The notes: generated by a model from the letters alone, not told the origin. 64,000 nt of DNA from Candidatus Peribacterales bacterium (GCA_020058765.1 JAGVDM010000004.1:62001-126000); one strand, 5' to 3'; positions 8,393 to 17,523 are shown, counted from the first letter of the stretch. Numbers and translations: made by a program.

Positions 8393-8710
8393 TTACGCAA
8401 AAAGCAGGATGCCAGCAATCACGATAACCTCCATACAGAGTGCAATAGAGGTGTAGGTGACGATGATGCGTTCTCTGTGCAGCATGCCGTAGGCCAGCAT
8501 GGGGATATTGCACAACAGAAAGAGCATCCAGCTCACAAGCGAGAGCGAACCAGCTTGCTGTGTTGTGTAGATCCGTACAATCTGCGGCAGATTTGCGAGT
8601 GGTGCTGCTACAGCAGTTACACGCACCACGGCATCCACCTCACGCACAAAATACCCAGGGCGAAACCAGGCGATGCACCGCTGCCAGAGCGACATTTGCC
8701 GTATATCCAT
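8393..8710 (-). CDS. SemiSWEET-type (PQ-loop) sugar transporter
   Basis: A 105-residue, three-helix membrane protein of the SemiSWEET/PQ-loop family, which works as a dimer in sugar transport. The PQ motif is visible (PLANLPQIVRIYTTQQAGSL), followed by SWMLFLLCNIPMLAYGML and a third helix (SIALCMEVIVIAGILLFA). ATG 8710 gives the normal family length; an in-frame Met 13 codons earlier lies inside the promoter palindrome. Transcribed just upstream of the Tam41-like gene. Confidence 0.8.
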   Translation of the reverse strand: MDIRQMSLWQRCIAWFRPGYFVREVDAVVRVTAVAAPLANLPQIVRIYTTQQAGSLSLVSWMLFLLCNIPMLAYGMLHRERIIVTYTSIALCMEVIVIAGILLFA

Positions 8711-8732
8711 GTGCTGCACGACATGCACCATA

Positions 8733-8751
8733 TATTGTATATTATACAATA
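8733..8751 (-). promoter_or_regulatory. Palindrome overlapping the SemiSWEET -10 region
   Basis: TATTGTATA-T-TATACAATA is a 19-bp perfect palindrome with one central base. On the minus strand it contains TATAAT (8746-8741), about 30 nt before the ATG at 8710. A repressor bound here would block the -10 element (inference). Confidence 0.5.
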
Positions 8752-8778
8752 CTTTTGTGTTTTACTCAATTCACCTGT

Positions 8779-9453
8779 TTAGGTGAACTTTTTGAGCATG
8801 TTCTCCCCCCATCGCATTACCTTGGAACGTACCTGATGTTTCACGGGTGGTTTGCCCGTGCGCTGGAATGTCTCCACAACCTTTGCAAACTCAGTTCCCT
8901 TCGCTTTGGCTGTGGTGATGCTTTGCGGCCGCCCATTCACCACAAAGCCAAACTTGCCCGGGCCGGCCATGCAGCGCCCCTCAAAGCAGTGGCCGATGTA
9001 ACTGCCGCCGAAGTACTGCAACGACTGCGGGAGGTGGCTTGTTGTGCTTTTCATGAGGCCAATCCATGCGGCCTCTGGCGCACCACCGGAGAAGATCAGG
9101 AAGAATGGCTTGCCCTTGAGCGTGCCTTTGCTGCGCGTTGCAGCGTCCAATCCGAACGCTCCCAAGCGATCGATGAGATTCTTCAAGTGTGCAGGCACGC
9201 TGAAGTTCCAAATCGGTGTGGCTACAACAAAGCCGTCACAATGAGTAATCAGATCTACCACGCGCAGCAGGTCGGGTTCATGTGGGTAGTCCGATCGGTA
9301 GCAATCGAGGGTGAAATGCGCGAGTTGTAACTCGCGAATCGTTACGCGCTCTACTGTTGCTCCTTGTGCAGTGCAGCCTTCGCAAAAGGCATCTGCCAGC
9401 GCAGAACTATTACTGGGATCATTGGTTCCTGCGACGAGTACGGCAATCTTCAT
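8779..9453 (-). CDS. NADPH-dependent FMN reductase-like flavoprotein
   Basis: A 224-residue flavodoxin-fold protein. The N-terminus MKIAVLVAGTNDPSNSSALA is the FMN phosphate-binding loop of the NADPH-dependent FMN reductase family. DGFVVATPIWNFSVPAHLKNLID is the conserved middle block and FLIFSGGAPEAAW a later flavin-contact strand. The last ~60 residues (GKFGFVVNGRPQ onward) are family-variable and basic. Start at 9453, or 9462 with two more residues. Likely a quinone, azo or flavin reductase; the substrate cannot be read from sequence. The single plausible FMN user near the RibD-like gene, but on the other strand. Confidence 0.8.
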   Translation of the reverse strand: MKIAVLVAGTNDPSNSSALADAFCEGCTAQGATVERVTIRELQLAHFTLDCYRSDYPHEPDLLRVVDLITHCDGFVVATPIWNFSVPAHLKNLIDRLGAFGLDAATRSKGTLKGKPFFLIFSGGAPEAAWIGLMKSTTSHLPQSLQYFGGSYIGHCFEGRCMAGPGKFGFVVNGRPQSITTAKAKGTEFAKVVETFQRTGKPPVKHQVRSKVMRWGENMLKKFT

Positions 9454-9733
9454 TGCGGCCATGGTAGCAGAGGTACGCACCGTCTCGGTAACGGAGTGTT
9501 CTGTGAGTGTGAAATCGCTTACCAACTTTTTCGATCTGTGACGTGATAGCACTTTCTGTGCAGGTGCTTTTTTGCGTATGTGGCAGGAACAGAGCGCGAA
9601 TTTTTCAAAAGAGTCCCCCGTACTTCTCTGGCAAAACCCGATCTTGACCCTCGCGATCAATGCCAATATCTTGTGGTGTTGCGTGGTACTGCACGCTAGA
9701 TGTAGTGTTTTCTTTCCCTTTCCCTCCCGTTCC

Positions 9734-12700
9734 ATGAACCCTTCCACGACCGCCCAAACATCCGTTTCTCCAGCCAAAGAAGGGCAGAATGAAGGGAAAA
9801 ATCTTGGTGCGAAAGGGCTCTCGATTTCCCGCGTGTTCACTACACCCGGGAGTGATCCAATGGAGGAAGTGACCTACGAGAAGCGCACGAGCAAAATTGT
9901 GAACACCGACGGATCGGTGGTGTTTGCTATGGAAGATGCAGAGATTCCTGCCGATTGGTCGCAGGTGGCAACGGACATTGTGGTGAGCAAGTACTTCCGT
10001 AAGGCCGGCGTGCCGCAGCTCGATGCTGCTGGCAACGTGATTCGCGACGAGAAAGGTGAAGTGAAGACCGGGCCGGAAAAATCGGTGAAGCAAGTCGTTC
10101 GCCGCCTCACAGGATGCTGGCGGTGGTGGGGCGAAACACACCAGTACTTCGAAACCGCACAAGATGCACAGGCGTTCGAGGACGAGCTCTCCTACATGCT
10201 CGTGCACCAAATGGCTGCACCAAATAGCCCGCAATGGTTCAATACGGGCTTGGCGTACGCCTATGGCATTACTGGTGTACCGCAGGGGCACTACTACTGC
10301 GATCCCAAGACTGGAGATGTCCGCAAGAGCGAGGATGCCTACACCCATCCGCAGCCACATGCCTGCTTCATTCAGTCTGTGGATGACGACATGGTGAACC
10401 CGGGTGGCATTATGGATCTGTGGGTGCGCGAGGCACGCCTGTTCAAGTTTGGTTCCGGCACGGGGACTAACTTCAGCAACCTCCGTGGCGATGGCGAGCC
10501 GCTCTCCGGCGGAGGCAAAAGCTCCGGGCTCATGAGCTTCCTCAAGATCGGTGACCGCGCTGCTGGCGCCATCAAATCGGGTGGCACCACCCGCCGTGCC
10601 GCCAAGATGGTCTGCTTGGATCTCGACCACCCAGATATTGAACGTTTCATTGATTGGAAAGTGAACGAAGAGAAGAAGGTCGCCGCCATGGGCGAAGCCG
10701 GGTACGACCTCGACTTCAACGGTGAGGCATACCAGACCGTGTCCGGGCAGAATTCCAACAACTCGGTACGCGTGGCGCACTCGTTCTTTGAATCGGTGGA
10801 AAAAGACAGCGATTGGAGCTTGTTCTGGCGCACAGAGCTCAAAAAGGCGAGTGCAGAGGGTCGCCCCGCTGCGCCATGCAAGACCATGAAAGCGCGCACA
10901 CTGTGGGACAAAATCGGCTACGCCGCATGGGCATGTGCCGATCCGGGTGTGCAGTACGATACGACGATCAACGATTGGCACACTTGCCCAGAGGATGGCC
11001 GCATCAATGCGAGCAATCCGTGTAGTGAGTACATGTTCCTTGATAACACTGCCTGCAACCTCGCGTCGATCAACTTGATGAAGTTCTACAACGAAGAACA
11101 CGGCACGTTCGAAATGGAGAAGTTCCAGCACGCTGTGCGCCTCTGGACAGTAGTGCTCGAGGTGTCTGTGCTCATGGCGCAGTTCCCCAGCCGCGAGATC
11201 GCCGAGCTTAGCTACAAGTTCCGCACGCTCGGCCTTGGCTACGCCAACATTGGGGCCATGCTTATGCGCATGGGCATCCCGTACGATTCCGAGGAGGCAC
11301 GCGCCATGTGTGGCGCGATTACTGCCGTACTCACTGGGGAGTCGTATGCCACCTCTGCAGAGATGGCGAAAAATCTGGGTACCTTCCCTGGCTACAAGCC
11401 AAACCGCGAGCACATGCTCCGCGTGATTCGCAATCACCGCCGTGCCGCCTACGATGCGCCACGCAGCGAATACGAAGGATTGCACGTGAAGCCAGTGGGT
11501 ATTGATCAGCGCCGTTGCCCAGAGAGCATGCTGGAATGCGCCAAAGAGTGTTGGGATCGTGCGCTCGCCATGGGCGAGAAGTACGGGTACCGCAACGCGC
11601 AGACCACAGTGATTGCTCCTACGGGCACTATTGGATTGCTCATGGACTGCGACACCACGGGTGTGGAGCCAGACTTCGCACTGGTGAAGTTCAAGAAGCT
11701 CGCAGGCGGCGGCTACATGAAGATCGCCAACCAGTCGGTAAAGCCCGCGCTGGAGCGCATGGGCTACAGCGACCAGGACGTACAGAGCATCATGCAGTAC
11801 GTCATGGGTACATTGCGCCTCGAGGGTGCGCCACACATCAACCGCGCATCACTCAAAGAGAAAGGATTCACCGATCAGGACATCGCAAAAATCGAGAAGC
11901 AACTGCCCACCGTGTTCGAACTCGGCTTCGCCTTCAACCGTTGGGTGCTGGGCGATGAGACGCTGGATCGATTGGGCATTGCCAAGGAAGACTACGAGAA
12001 GCCCGACTTCCAGCTGCTCCCTGCACTCGGTTTCACCGAGAAGCAGATCGAAGAAGCCAACGTGGTGATTTCTGGCCACATGACTGTGGAGGGCGCTCCT
12101 AACCTCAAAGACGAGCACCTTGCCGTGTTCGACTGCGCCAACAAGTGCGGCAAGATCGGCAAGCGATTCATTGATGTGGAGGGGCATATCCGCATGATGG
12201 CTGCGTCGCAGCCGTTCATTTCTGGCGCGATCAGCAAGACGATTAACCTGCCTATGGAAGCCACAGTAGAGGATATCAAGAATGCGTACTTCCTTAGCTG
12301 GAAGCTCGGCCTCAAGGCCAACGCGCTCTATCGCGACGGCTCCAAGCTCAGCCAGGCGCTCAGCAACAAATCCGACAAAAAAGGAAAGAAGTCCGCTGGT
12401 GCTGCAGCCGAAAGCAAAGAAGTTGTCCGAGAAGTGGTGAAAGAAGTCATCAAAGAAGTGCCGCGTCGCCGCAAACTGCCCGACGAGCGCATGAGCATTA
12501 CCCACAAGTTCTCGGTTGCCGGTCACGAAGGGTACATCCATGCCGGTATGTACGAAGATGGCACCCCGGGGGAGATCTTCATCAAGATGAGCAAAGAGGG
12601 TTCCACGCTCTCGGGCGTGATGGATACACTCGCGCTCTCGCTCTCTATGAACCTGCAGTATGGTGTGCCTCTGGAGGTGCTCTGCGAGAAGCTCGTGCAC

Positions 12701-13138
12701 ACACGCTTCGAGCCAGGTGGTATGACACAGAATCGCGAAATCCCCATGGTGAAGAGCATCATGGACTACATGGGTCGTTGGCTTGCGCTCAAGTTCATGT
12801 CGAAAGACCAGGCCAAGCGGTTCCACAACAGCGATCTTGTGGATAAGGCCTACAGCGAAGGCAGCAAGAGCAAGGAAGCCTTCGCTATGCGCCTGCCAGT
12901 TGTGGATGAAGGTGCACAGCCCGTTGTATTCGACTTCGCACCAGCAGTGCAGGAGAAGACCGCAAAAGAGGTTGCACATGATACTGCACAAGCAGGGAAT
13001 GTGCCCTCTAAGCGCGAACAAGCCAAGCTACAAGGATTCACTGGTTCCATTTGTAGCGGCTGCGGCTCTGTACGCATGAAGCGCAACGGCAGCTGCGAGG
13101 TGTGTCTCGATTGCGGAGCCACGAGCGGGTGCAGTTGA
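9734..13138 (+). CDS. nrdJ: Adenosylcobalamin-dependent (class II) ribonucleotide reductase
   Basis: A 1134-residue class II reductase, making deoxyribonucleotides without oxygen using B12. The start at 9734 follows a 25/26 pyrimidine tract (9708-9733). Visible: SPQWFNTGLAY, HACFIQSVDDD with one redox Cys near 210, the radical-site block NPCSE at 428-432 followed by CNLASINL, APTGTIGLLMDCDTTGVEP, and a C-terminal Cys-rich tail (CSGCGSVRMKRNGSCEVCLD) that re-reduces the active site or binds zinc. About residues 895-940 form a Lys/Glu-rich linker. No B12 synthesis gene or NrdR is in the window, so cobalamin is presumably scavenged. Confidence 0.95.
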   Translation: MNPSTTAQTSVSPAKEGQNEGKNLGAKGLSISRVFTTPGSDPMEEVTYEKRTSKIVNTDGSVVFAMEDAEIPADWSQVATDIVVSKYFRKAGVPQLDAAGNVIRDEKGEVKTGPEKSVKQVVRRLTGCWRWWGETHQYFETAQDAQAFEDELSYMLVHQMAAPNSPQWFNTGLAYAYGITGVPQGHYYCDPKTGDVRKSEDAYTHPQPHACFIQSVDDDMVNPGGIMDLWVREARLFKFGSGTGTNFSNLRGDGEPLSGGGKSSGLMSFLKIGDRAAGAIKSGGTTRRAAKMVCLDLDHPDIERFIDWKVNEEKKVAAMGEAGYDLDFNGEAYQTVSGQNSNNSVRVAHSFFESVEKDSDWSLFWRTELKKASAEGRPAAPCKTMKARTLWDKIGYAAWACADPGVQYDTTINDWHTCPEDGRINASNPCSEYMFLDNTACNLASINLMKFYNEEHGTFEMEKFQHAVRLWTVVLEVSVLMAQFPSREIAELSYKFRTLGLGYANIGAMLMRMGIPYDSEEARAMCGAITAVLTGESYATSAEMAKNLGTFPGYKPNREHMLRVIRNHRRAAYDAPRSEYEGLHVKPVGIDQRRCPESMLECAKECWDRALAMGEKYGYRNAQTTVIAPTGTIGLLMDCDTTGVEPDFALVKFKKLAGGGYMKIANQSVKPALERMGYSDQDVQSIMQYVMGTLRLEGAPHINRASLKEKGFTDQDIAKIEKQLPTVFELGFAFNRWVLGDETLDRLGIAKEDYEKPDFQLLPALGFTEKQIEEANVVISGHMTVEGAPNLKDEHLAVFDCANKCGKIGKRFIDVEGHIRMMAASQPFISGAISKTINLPMEATVEDIKNAYFLSWKLGLKANALYRDGSKLSQALSNKSDKKGKKSAGAAAESKEVVREVVKEVIKEVPRRRKLPDERMSITHKFSVAGHEGYIHAGMYEDGTPGEIFIKMSKEGSTLSGVMDTLALSLSMNLQYGVPLEVLCEKLVHTRFEPGGMTQNREIPMVKSIMDYMGRWLALKFMSKDQAKRFHNSDLVDKAYSEGSKSKEAFAMRLPVVDEGAQPVVFDFAPAVQEKTAKEVAHDTAQAGNVPSKREQAKLQGFTGSICSGCGSVRMKRNGSCEVCLDCGATSGCS

Positions 13139-13165
13139 TCGCACAGTGTGAAAATGCACAATCGA

Positions 13166-13195
13166 ATGCCGGTGGACGATTCCGTCCGTCGGCAT
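13166..13195 (+). terminator. Stem-loop after nrdJ
   Basis: A 13-bp stem (ATGCCGGTGGACG with CGTCCGTCGGCAT, two G-T pairs) with loop ATTC lies 28 nt past the nrdJ stop. Only a weak T-rich tail follows. Confidence 0.6.
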
Positions 13196-13213
13196 TTCTG
13201 TTAGTATTTGCGC

Positions 13214-13660
13214 ATGTCTTCCTGGCTTGATCTCCTCCCATCTCACGAGCGTCAAAAACTGCGCGAACGCCGCCGCGTGAGCCCCGAGGAGTACGAGAAA
13301 CTCCGAGAGAAGGTAAAGAGCGTGGAGAAAATTGCCGAGGAGATGGATCGTAATCAAGCCATGGCAGAACTTGCGTTTGCACTCGAGAGTGAGCCGAAGA
13401 TCCAAGAAGCACTGCGCAAACAGATTGAGGCCGATTTGAAGAGCGAAGGCCTCGAGAATGTCCTCGATGCAGGTGCACCCGAAGCACTGCGCACAGCGCT
13501 TGCAGAGGGCAGGTTCGACGTACAGGTCGGGAGTGACCCCGATACACATCAAGACCAGATCACTCTAGTGCCGGAGGGGAATGTGTCTGACCGGATCGTG
13601 GTTCCAGCCGCATTGAGCGACCGATACGCGGCGCAGTTCGTGCAGGCGATGCACGAGTGA
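13214..13660 (+). CDS. Hypothetical helical cytoplasmic protein
   Basis: A 148-residue protein. Residues ~8-85 are very rich in Arg/Lys/Glu (HERQKLRERRRVSPEEYEKL) and look like continuous helix or coiled coil. The C-terminal ~60 residues (FDVQVGSDPDTHQDQITLVP) are a small beta-like region. No signal, membrane segment or known motif. It stands alone after the nrdJ stem-loop. Confidence 0.65.
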   Translation: MSSWLDLLPSHERQKLRERRRVSPEEYEKLREKVKSVEKIAEEMDRNQAMAELAFALESEPKIQEALRKQIEADLKSEGLENVLDAGAPEALRTALAEGRFDVQVGSDPDTHQDQITLVPEGNVSDRIVVPAALSDRYAAQFVQAMHE

Positions 13661-13677
13661 GCGCAAATTTCATCGGA

Positions 13678-13803
13678 TTACATTCCGACGAACAGGATGC
13701 CGAAGGCGCAGACGAGGAAGAAGTATCGCACGAGGGCAAAGCCTAGTGGTTCAGGTGTTTTCCTTTCAAGAGCAAATAGGGAAACAGCCCTTGCAAAAGC
13801 CAT
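13678..13803 (-). CDS. Possible 41-residue membrane protein
   Basis: ATG 13803 to TAA 13678 encodes MAFARAVSLFALERKTPEPL followed by one convincing transmembrane helix (FALVRYFFLVCAFGILFVGM). It fills the gap between two convergent genes. No SD and no clear promoter are visible, so coding status rests on the hydrophobic profile alone. Confidence 0.35.
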   Translation of the reverse strand: MAFARAVSLFALERKTPEPLGFALVRYFFLVCAFGILFVGM

Positions 13804-13865
13804 AAATGGTGAACAAACTGGTTGAACAGTCGTACACCAGCATTTCCGGGTTTTTGGCTAGTTGA

Positions 13866-14165
13866 TCAAATAATCTGCTCAAACGACGCAAGATCGTCGT
13901 CGGGTGCGGCTCGGTTGGGAATCTGCTTTCCACAGTGCTCGCACCGGTGGATCACCAGGAACCCACGCTTGGAATCTTGATCGATAGAAATGGGCCGCAT
14001 GAGTGCACCGCACATCGATGCACGGTCACCTGGTCCGTCTTTGTCTACGTGCTTGGAAAACAGGCACCGAGGACAGTGATTGCGATACGATCCGTTCTGC
14101 AGCGGATCAACAGAGTGTCCGCAGTGCTCACACGTGAATGCTTCTTGGCGTGCAATAAAGGGCAT
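13866..14165 (-). CDS. RNHCP-domain protein
   Basis: A 99-residue protein of the RNHCP family, named for the motif seen here in YRNHCPRCLFSKHVD. Three CxxC pairs (CEHCG, CPRC, CEHCG) suggest one or two zinc sites. It also has the conserved GDRASMCGALMRPI stretch. ATG 14165 is taken as start; GTG 14171 is possible. The biochemical role of the family is unknown; nucleic-acid binding is plausible from the zinc-ribbon look (inference). Confidence 0.8.
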   Translation of the reverse strand: MPFIARQEAFTCEHCGHSVDPLQNGSYRNHCPRCLFSKHVDKDGPGDRASMCGALMRPISIDQDSKRGFLVIHRCEHCGKQIPNRAAPDDDLASFEQII

Positions 14166-14204
14166 GTTCACTCATTGTAGAGCATGCGCAGGAGTCCGAG
14201 CACC

Positions 14205-14402
14205 TTACTGTGGCGTTTTGGGGCGCTTCCACACCGTGCGTCTGTAGGTGCGTTCGAGTTCCTCAAGGAGGGCATCCACCGTGTGCATACAGTAGCTCTG
14301 CTCCTCGGTGTAATGGCCTTCCAGTGTCGCAAGAGCAGCCATCACTTCCTGCGGTGTTTGCCGCGGGGGAAGCTCTGGCAATCGTGTGGTCTGGGTCACC
14401 AT
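14205..14402 (-). CDS. Small orphan protein downstream of ychF
   Basis: A 65-residue protein starting MVTQTTRLPELPPRQTPQEV, then an amphipathic helix (EEQSYCMHTVDALLEELERT) and a basic end. It starts 43 nt after the ychF stop on the same strand, so it is probably co-transcribed. The bases just before ATG (GCTGCCGTCCTTT) are pyrimidine-rich, as for other genes here. No family recognised. Confidence 0.55.
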   Translation of the reverse strand: MVTQTTRLPELPPRQTPQEVMAALATLEGHYTEEQSYCMHTVDALLEELERTYRRTVWKRPKTPQ

Positions 14403-14445
14403 AAAGGACGGCAGCCTAGACGAGTGCGGCAACCTTGCAAAGTAA

Positions 14446-15537
14446 TCAGACGTTGAATTTGAAGAGCAGCACGTCGCCGTCTTGCACGATGTATTCCTTG
14501 CCCTCACTGCGCTGCTTGCCTGCTTCTTTGGCGCCTTGCCAGCCGCCGTTCGCGATGAAGTCGCTAAACGCGACCGTCTCCGCACGGATGAAGCCTTTCT
14601 CGAAGTCGGTGTGGATGACGCCTGCCGCCTGCGGTGCAGCCATACCCTTGGTGATCGTCCACGCACGTACCTCCTTTTCACCTGCGGTGAAATAGGTGGC
14701 ATAGCCCAGTGCGGCGTATGCGGCGCGAATGAGCTGATCGAGGCCGGATTTGGCGCCGATGCTCTGTAAGTACTCTTTGCGTTCCTCGGCACCGAGATCC
14801 TGCAAATCCTCTTCGATCTTCGCACAGAGAATCACGAGCTGCTCGTTGTCTGTAAGCCCAATACCACGCTTCATGTCTTCGGCGTCGGCACTGGCAAGCT
14901 CCTCCTCGGCCACGTTCACCGCATAAATGATCGGCTTTCCGGTGAGGAGCGGGATCTGCTTCATGAGTACACGCTCTTCGGGTTCCATAGGGCAGGTGAA
15001 TGCCACCTTGCCGGTGTCGAGGTGTGCCTTCACACGTGTGAGCAGTGCAAGCTCCTTGATCTTCTCTTTATCGCCTGTGCGCGCGGCTCCTGCGAGCTTG
15101 TCCATACGGCCAGCCAAGTGGTCAAGGTCAGCCAGAATCAGTTCCATTTCAATCGTTTCCCTGTCGCGCTTGGGTTCCACCGATCCATCGACGTGGATAA
15201 TGTCGCCGCCTTTGAACGCACGAACAACATGGCAGATGGCGTGCACCTCGCGAATGGCTGCGAGGAACTTGTTGCCGAGGCCTTCACCTTTGCTTGCTCC
15301 TTTTACGAGTCCTGCAATATCCACGAATTCCACAGCCGCAGGTACAGTGCGTTCGGGGTGTACAATGCCTTCTAATGCACGCAGGCGCTCGTCTGGCACT
15401 TCGACGATTCCCACATTGGGATCGATAGTGCAGAACGGATAGTTTGCCGCCTGTGCCCCACGGGAGCCCGTGAGTGCGTTAAACAGGGTGGATTTCCCCA
15501 CGTTTGGGAGGCCGACGATGCCGATCTGCAAGGCCAT
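14446..15537 (-). CDS. ychF: Ribosome-associated ATPase YchF/OLA1
   Basis: A 363-residue YchF, an Obg-like P-loop protein that prefers ATP and binds ribosomes. G1 GLPNVGKST begins at residue 9, followed by TIDPNVGIVEVPD, the G3-like DIAGLVKGASKGEGLGNKFL, and the NVAEEE-type motif in place of the NKxD that explains ATP preference. The C-terminal TGS domain (YFTAGEKEVRAWTI, ending DGDVLLFKFNV) is complete. The start at 15537 gives the standard MALQIGIVGLPN end. Divergent from the sortase gene, with the shared region 15538-15645. Confidence 0.95.
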   Translation of the reverse strand: MALQIGIVGLPNVGKSTLFNALTGSRGAQAANYPFCTIDPNVGIVEVPDERLRALEGIVHPERTVPAAVEFVDIAGLVKGASKGEGLGNKFLAAIREVHAICHVVRAFKGGDIIHVDGSVEPKRDRETIEMELILADLDHLAGRMDKLAGAARTGDKEKIKELALLTRVKAHLDTGKVAFTCPMEPEERVLMKQIPLLTGKPIIYAVNVAEEELASADAEDMKRGIGLTDNEQLVILCAKIEEDLQDLGAEERKEYLQSIGAKSGLDQLIRAAYAALGYATYFTAGEKEVRAWTITKGMAAPQAAGVIHTDFEKGFIRAETVAFSDFIANGGWQGAKEAGKQRSEGKEYIVQDGDVLLFKFNV

Positions 15538-15590
15538 GCGCAGCGCAGTGTGACGCCAAAACCTCTCCTCGGCAAACAGGAAAGCGAATA

Positions 15591-15618
15591 TTGACAAATA
15601 TTCATAATTTGTTAGAGT
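15591..15618 (+). promoter_or_regulatory. Promoter of the SLH-sortase gene
   Basis: TTGACA (15591-15596), a 16-nt spacer and TAGAGT (15613-15618). The expected start of transcription leaves a leader of only about 20 nt, mostly pyrimidine, before ATG 15646. Confidence 0.65.
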
Positions 15619-15645
15619 ATTTCTCCAATCCCCACGCATACCTCC

Positions 15646-16905
15646 ATGCGGATCTTCCAGCGTACTGCAGCCGTGCTTTCCCTCCTCAGCATCACGCTGA
15701 CGAATGCCCATGCTGCCACATTTGCCGATGTGAGTGGTACTGGGTACGACACAGCGTATGCCTACCTTTCCGATCGCGGAGTGGTAGAGCAGGGGAGACC
15801 GTATGCACCGCTCAACAGAGCAGAAGCACTCAAGGTTGTTCTGTCGCTGCAGGATGAAACCAAGCAGCGCGCAGCGTGGTACAGCGACAATATGCCGACG
15901 ATCGGCCTCTTCCCCGATGTGCCGCTCAACGCATGGTTCGCTCCGTATGTGGAAACCGGTCACGAGAAGAAGATCGTGAAAGGCTACCCCAACGGTCACT
16001 TTCACCCTGAACGTCTGCTCTCTGTAGAAGAGGCGGTTGCGCTGCTCATGCGCAGCGTTGGCGAAGACGGTACCGATGCCACTGCACTCACGTCTACTGC
16101 AATCGAGAACCGTAACGGCCAATGGTATACCGCTGCTGTGAACGCTGCCATTCGCAAGAATCTGGTGGCGAGTACCGAGCGCCTCAAGCTCGGCCATGCC
16201 ATCACTCGCGGTCAGTTCTTTTCCATTGCACACCGCCTGCTCGTGGTGCGCACCACGGGAGTTGCACAGTTTGCCGAACCACAGCAGCCTACGGCTCCAG
16301 CTCCTGCATACGTGTATGCGCAGCAGCAGCCACAGCAGCCACAGTCGAACACGCATATCAATCAGCTCCCGATCATCAACGCGCCGCAGCCGATTGCTGC
16401 ATCCCGTCCCGTAGCAATCAATACAGGCAGCCAACCTATTGCGCAGCAGCAGCACGGTTCAGAGAAATACTTCTCCATCTCCATTCCGAAGGTAGGCATC
16501 ACCGATCTCACGATCACACATCCTGTGGATCCCTTTAGTGCAGATGGTGTTCTGGCTCCTCTGCAAACGGGTGTAGGACACCTGTTCAGTTACCCCGGTG
16601 CTGGCGGGAAGATTATGATCTATGGTCATAGCAGCAGCTACCCATGGGACGTATCTGCCTATGCCAAGATCTTCCGCCAGATCAACGGTCTCCAGCCTGG
16701 TGATCGCATCTACGTAACCTACAGCGGTACGATGTATGAGTACGAGGTGACATTCGAAGAGGCAATTCCCGCTGCAGATACAAGCCGCTTCCAGGATAAC
16801 GGTGCAGGCGAAGAGTTGATCCTCTACACCTGCTGGCCACCAGACGATATTAGCCAGCGCTACCTGGTACACGCGATCCCCGTGGGGACAGTGGCATTGC
16901 GCTAA
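15646..16905 (+). CDS. SLH-domain sortase fusion
   Basis: A 419-residue exported protein. Signal peptide ~1-24. Residues ~25-210 hold about three SLH-like units (FADVSGTGYDTAYAYLSDRG, FPDVPLNAWFAPYVETG, NRNGQWYTAAVNAAIRKNL). A Gln/Pro/Ala-rich linker ~215-280 (QQQPQQPQ) leads to a sortase domain ~285-419, starting FSISIPKVGI. The catalytic triad is visible as His328 (YGHSS), Cys396 (LYTCWPP) and Arg405 (SQRYLVHA). Sortases cut a sorting signal and join it to an amine. No obvious LPXTG substrate is seen in this window. SLH repeats would hold the enzyme at the wall or S-layer. Confidence 0.9.
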   Translation: MRIFQRTAAVLSLLSITLTNAHAATFADVSGTGYDTAYAYLSDRGVVEQGRPYAPLNRAEALKVVLSLQDETKQRAAWYSDNMPTIGLFPDVPLNAWFAPYVETGHEKKIVKGYPNGHFHPERLLSVEEAVALLMRSVGEDGTDATALTSTAIENRNGQWYTAAVNAAIRKNLVASTERLKLGHAITRGQFFSIAHRLLVVRTTGVAQFAEPQQPTAPAPAYVYAQQQPQQPQSNTHINQLPIINAPQPIAASRPVAINTGSQPIAQQQHGSEKYFSISIPKVGITDLTITHPVDPFSADGVLAPLQTGVGHLFSYPGAGGKIMIYGHSSSYPWDVSAYAKIFRQINGLQPGDRIYVTYSGTMYEYEVTFEEAIPAADTSRFQDNGAGEELILYTCWPPDDISQRYLVHAIPVGTVALR

Positions 16906-16914
16906 ACTCGCCGC

Positions 16915-17523
16915 ATGTTTGCACACGAACCCCAGCGCAGGCACAGCGCCATGCCGCAGGAGGCATGTGTTGTGGATTTTGCAGTGCACCCGGATTTTCT
17001 ACATCGAATAGGCTGCAAAGCCCCCGAGAAAGCCAATCGTGTACTCGACGCTATTACGCAGCGTGCACGATTTATTGCGTATCAAGGCATCATGTTCTAC
17101 TGCATCGAAGACTGGAAGGAATTCGAAAAGCGCTCGCCTGAAGATCCCATTCTTGAGCACATCGCCACCCTTCGACGCGCTCTCGGTAGCCGCCTGGTGA
17201 TCGTGAATGCCGAGTATAAAGTGACCAACGAGCATCCCGATGTCCACGGCCCTGTTTTCGGTGCAGCCCGTGATCAAGCCAGAAGGCAAGGGCATACATT
17301 CACTCCCGATGCTACGGCGTACGCCTACGGTCTTACTTCAACGGTTTGCGTACCACTCACTGCGCGAGCAGCCCGCCAGTACTTTGGCTTCCAGGATCGA
17401 GTGCGTGCTGTGCTCGGTCTCACAGATTTCGATCCAGAAGAACAAGGGCAGGGCTTCGAAGATATTGAGGCGGGTTTCTCCAAGCACGTGGCATTCCAGC
17501 ATTTGCGCCATCGCGAACGATGA
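16915..17523 (+). CDS. Hypothetical protein
   Basis: A 202-residue soluble protein starting 10 nt after the sortase stop, so probably co-transcribed. No signal peptide despite the envelope context. Mixed alpha/beta with segments such as DFAVHPDFLHRIG, IAYQGIMFYCIEDWKEF and YAYGLTSTVCVPLTARAARQ. No catalytic motif is recognised. Confidence 0.65.
   Translation: MFAHEPQRRHSAMPQEACVVDFAVHPDFLHRIGCKAPEKANRVLDAITQRARFIAYQGIMFYCIEDWKEFEKRSPEDPILEHIATLRRALGSRLVIVNAEYKVTNEHPDVHGPVFGAARDQARRQGHTFTPDATAYAYGLTSTVCVPLTARAARQYFGFQDRVRAVLGLTDFDPEEQGQGFEDIEAGFSKHVAFQHLRHRER

Noticed and set aside
9605-11836. A 743-codon open frame antisense to nrdJ
   Set aside because: It is the reverse frame of a strongly conserved reductase; its translation is His/Leu/Val-rich with no domain, typical of shadow frames in GC-biased codons. 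The same holds for 11849-13021.
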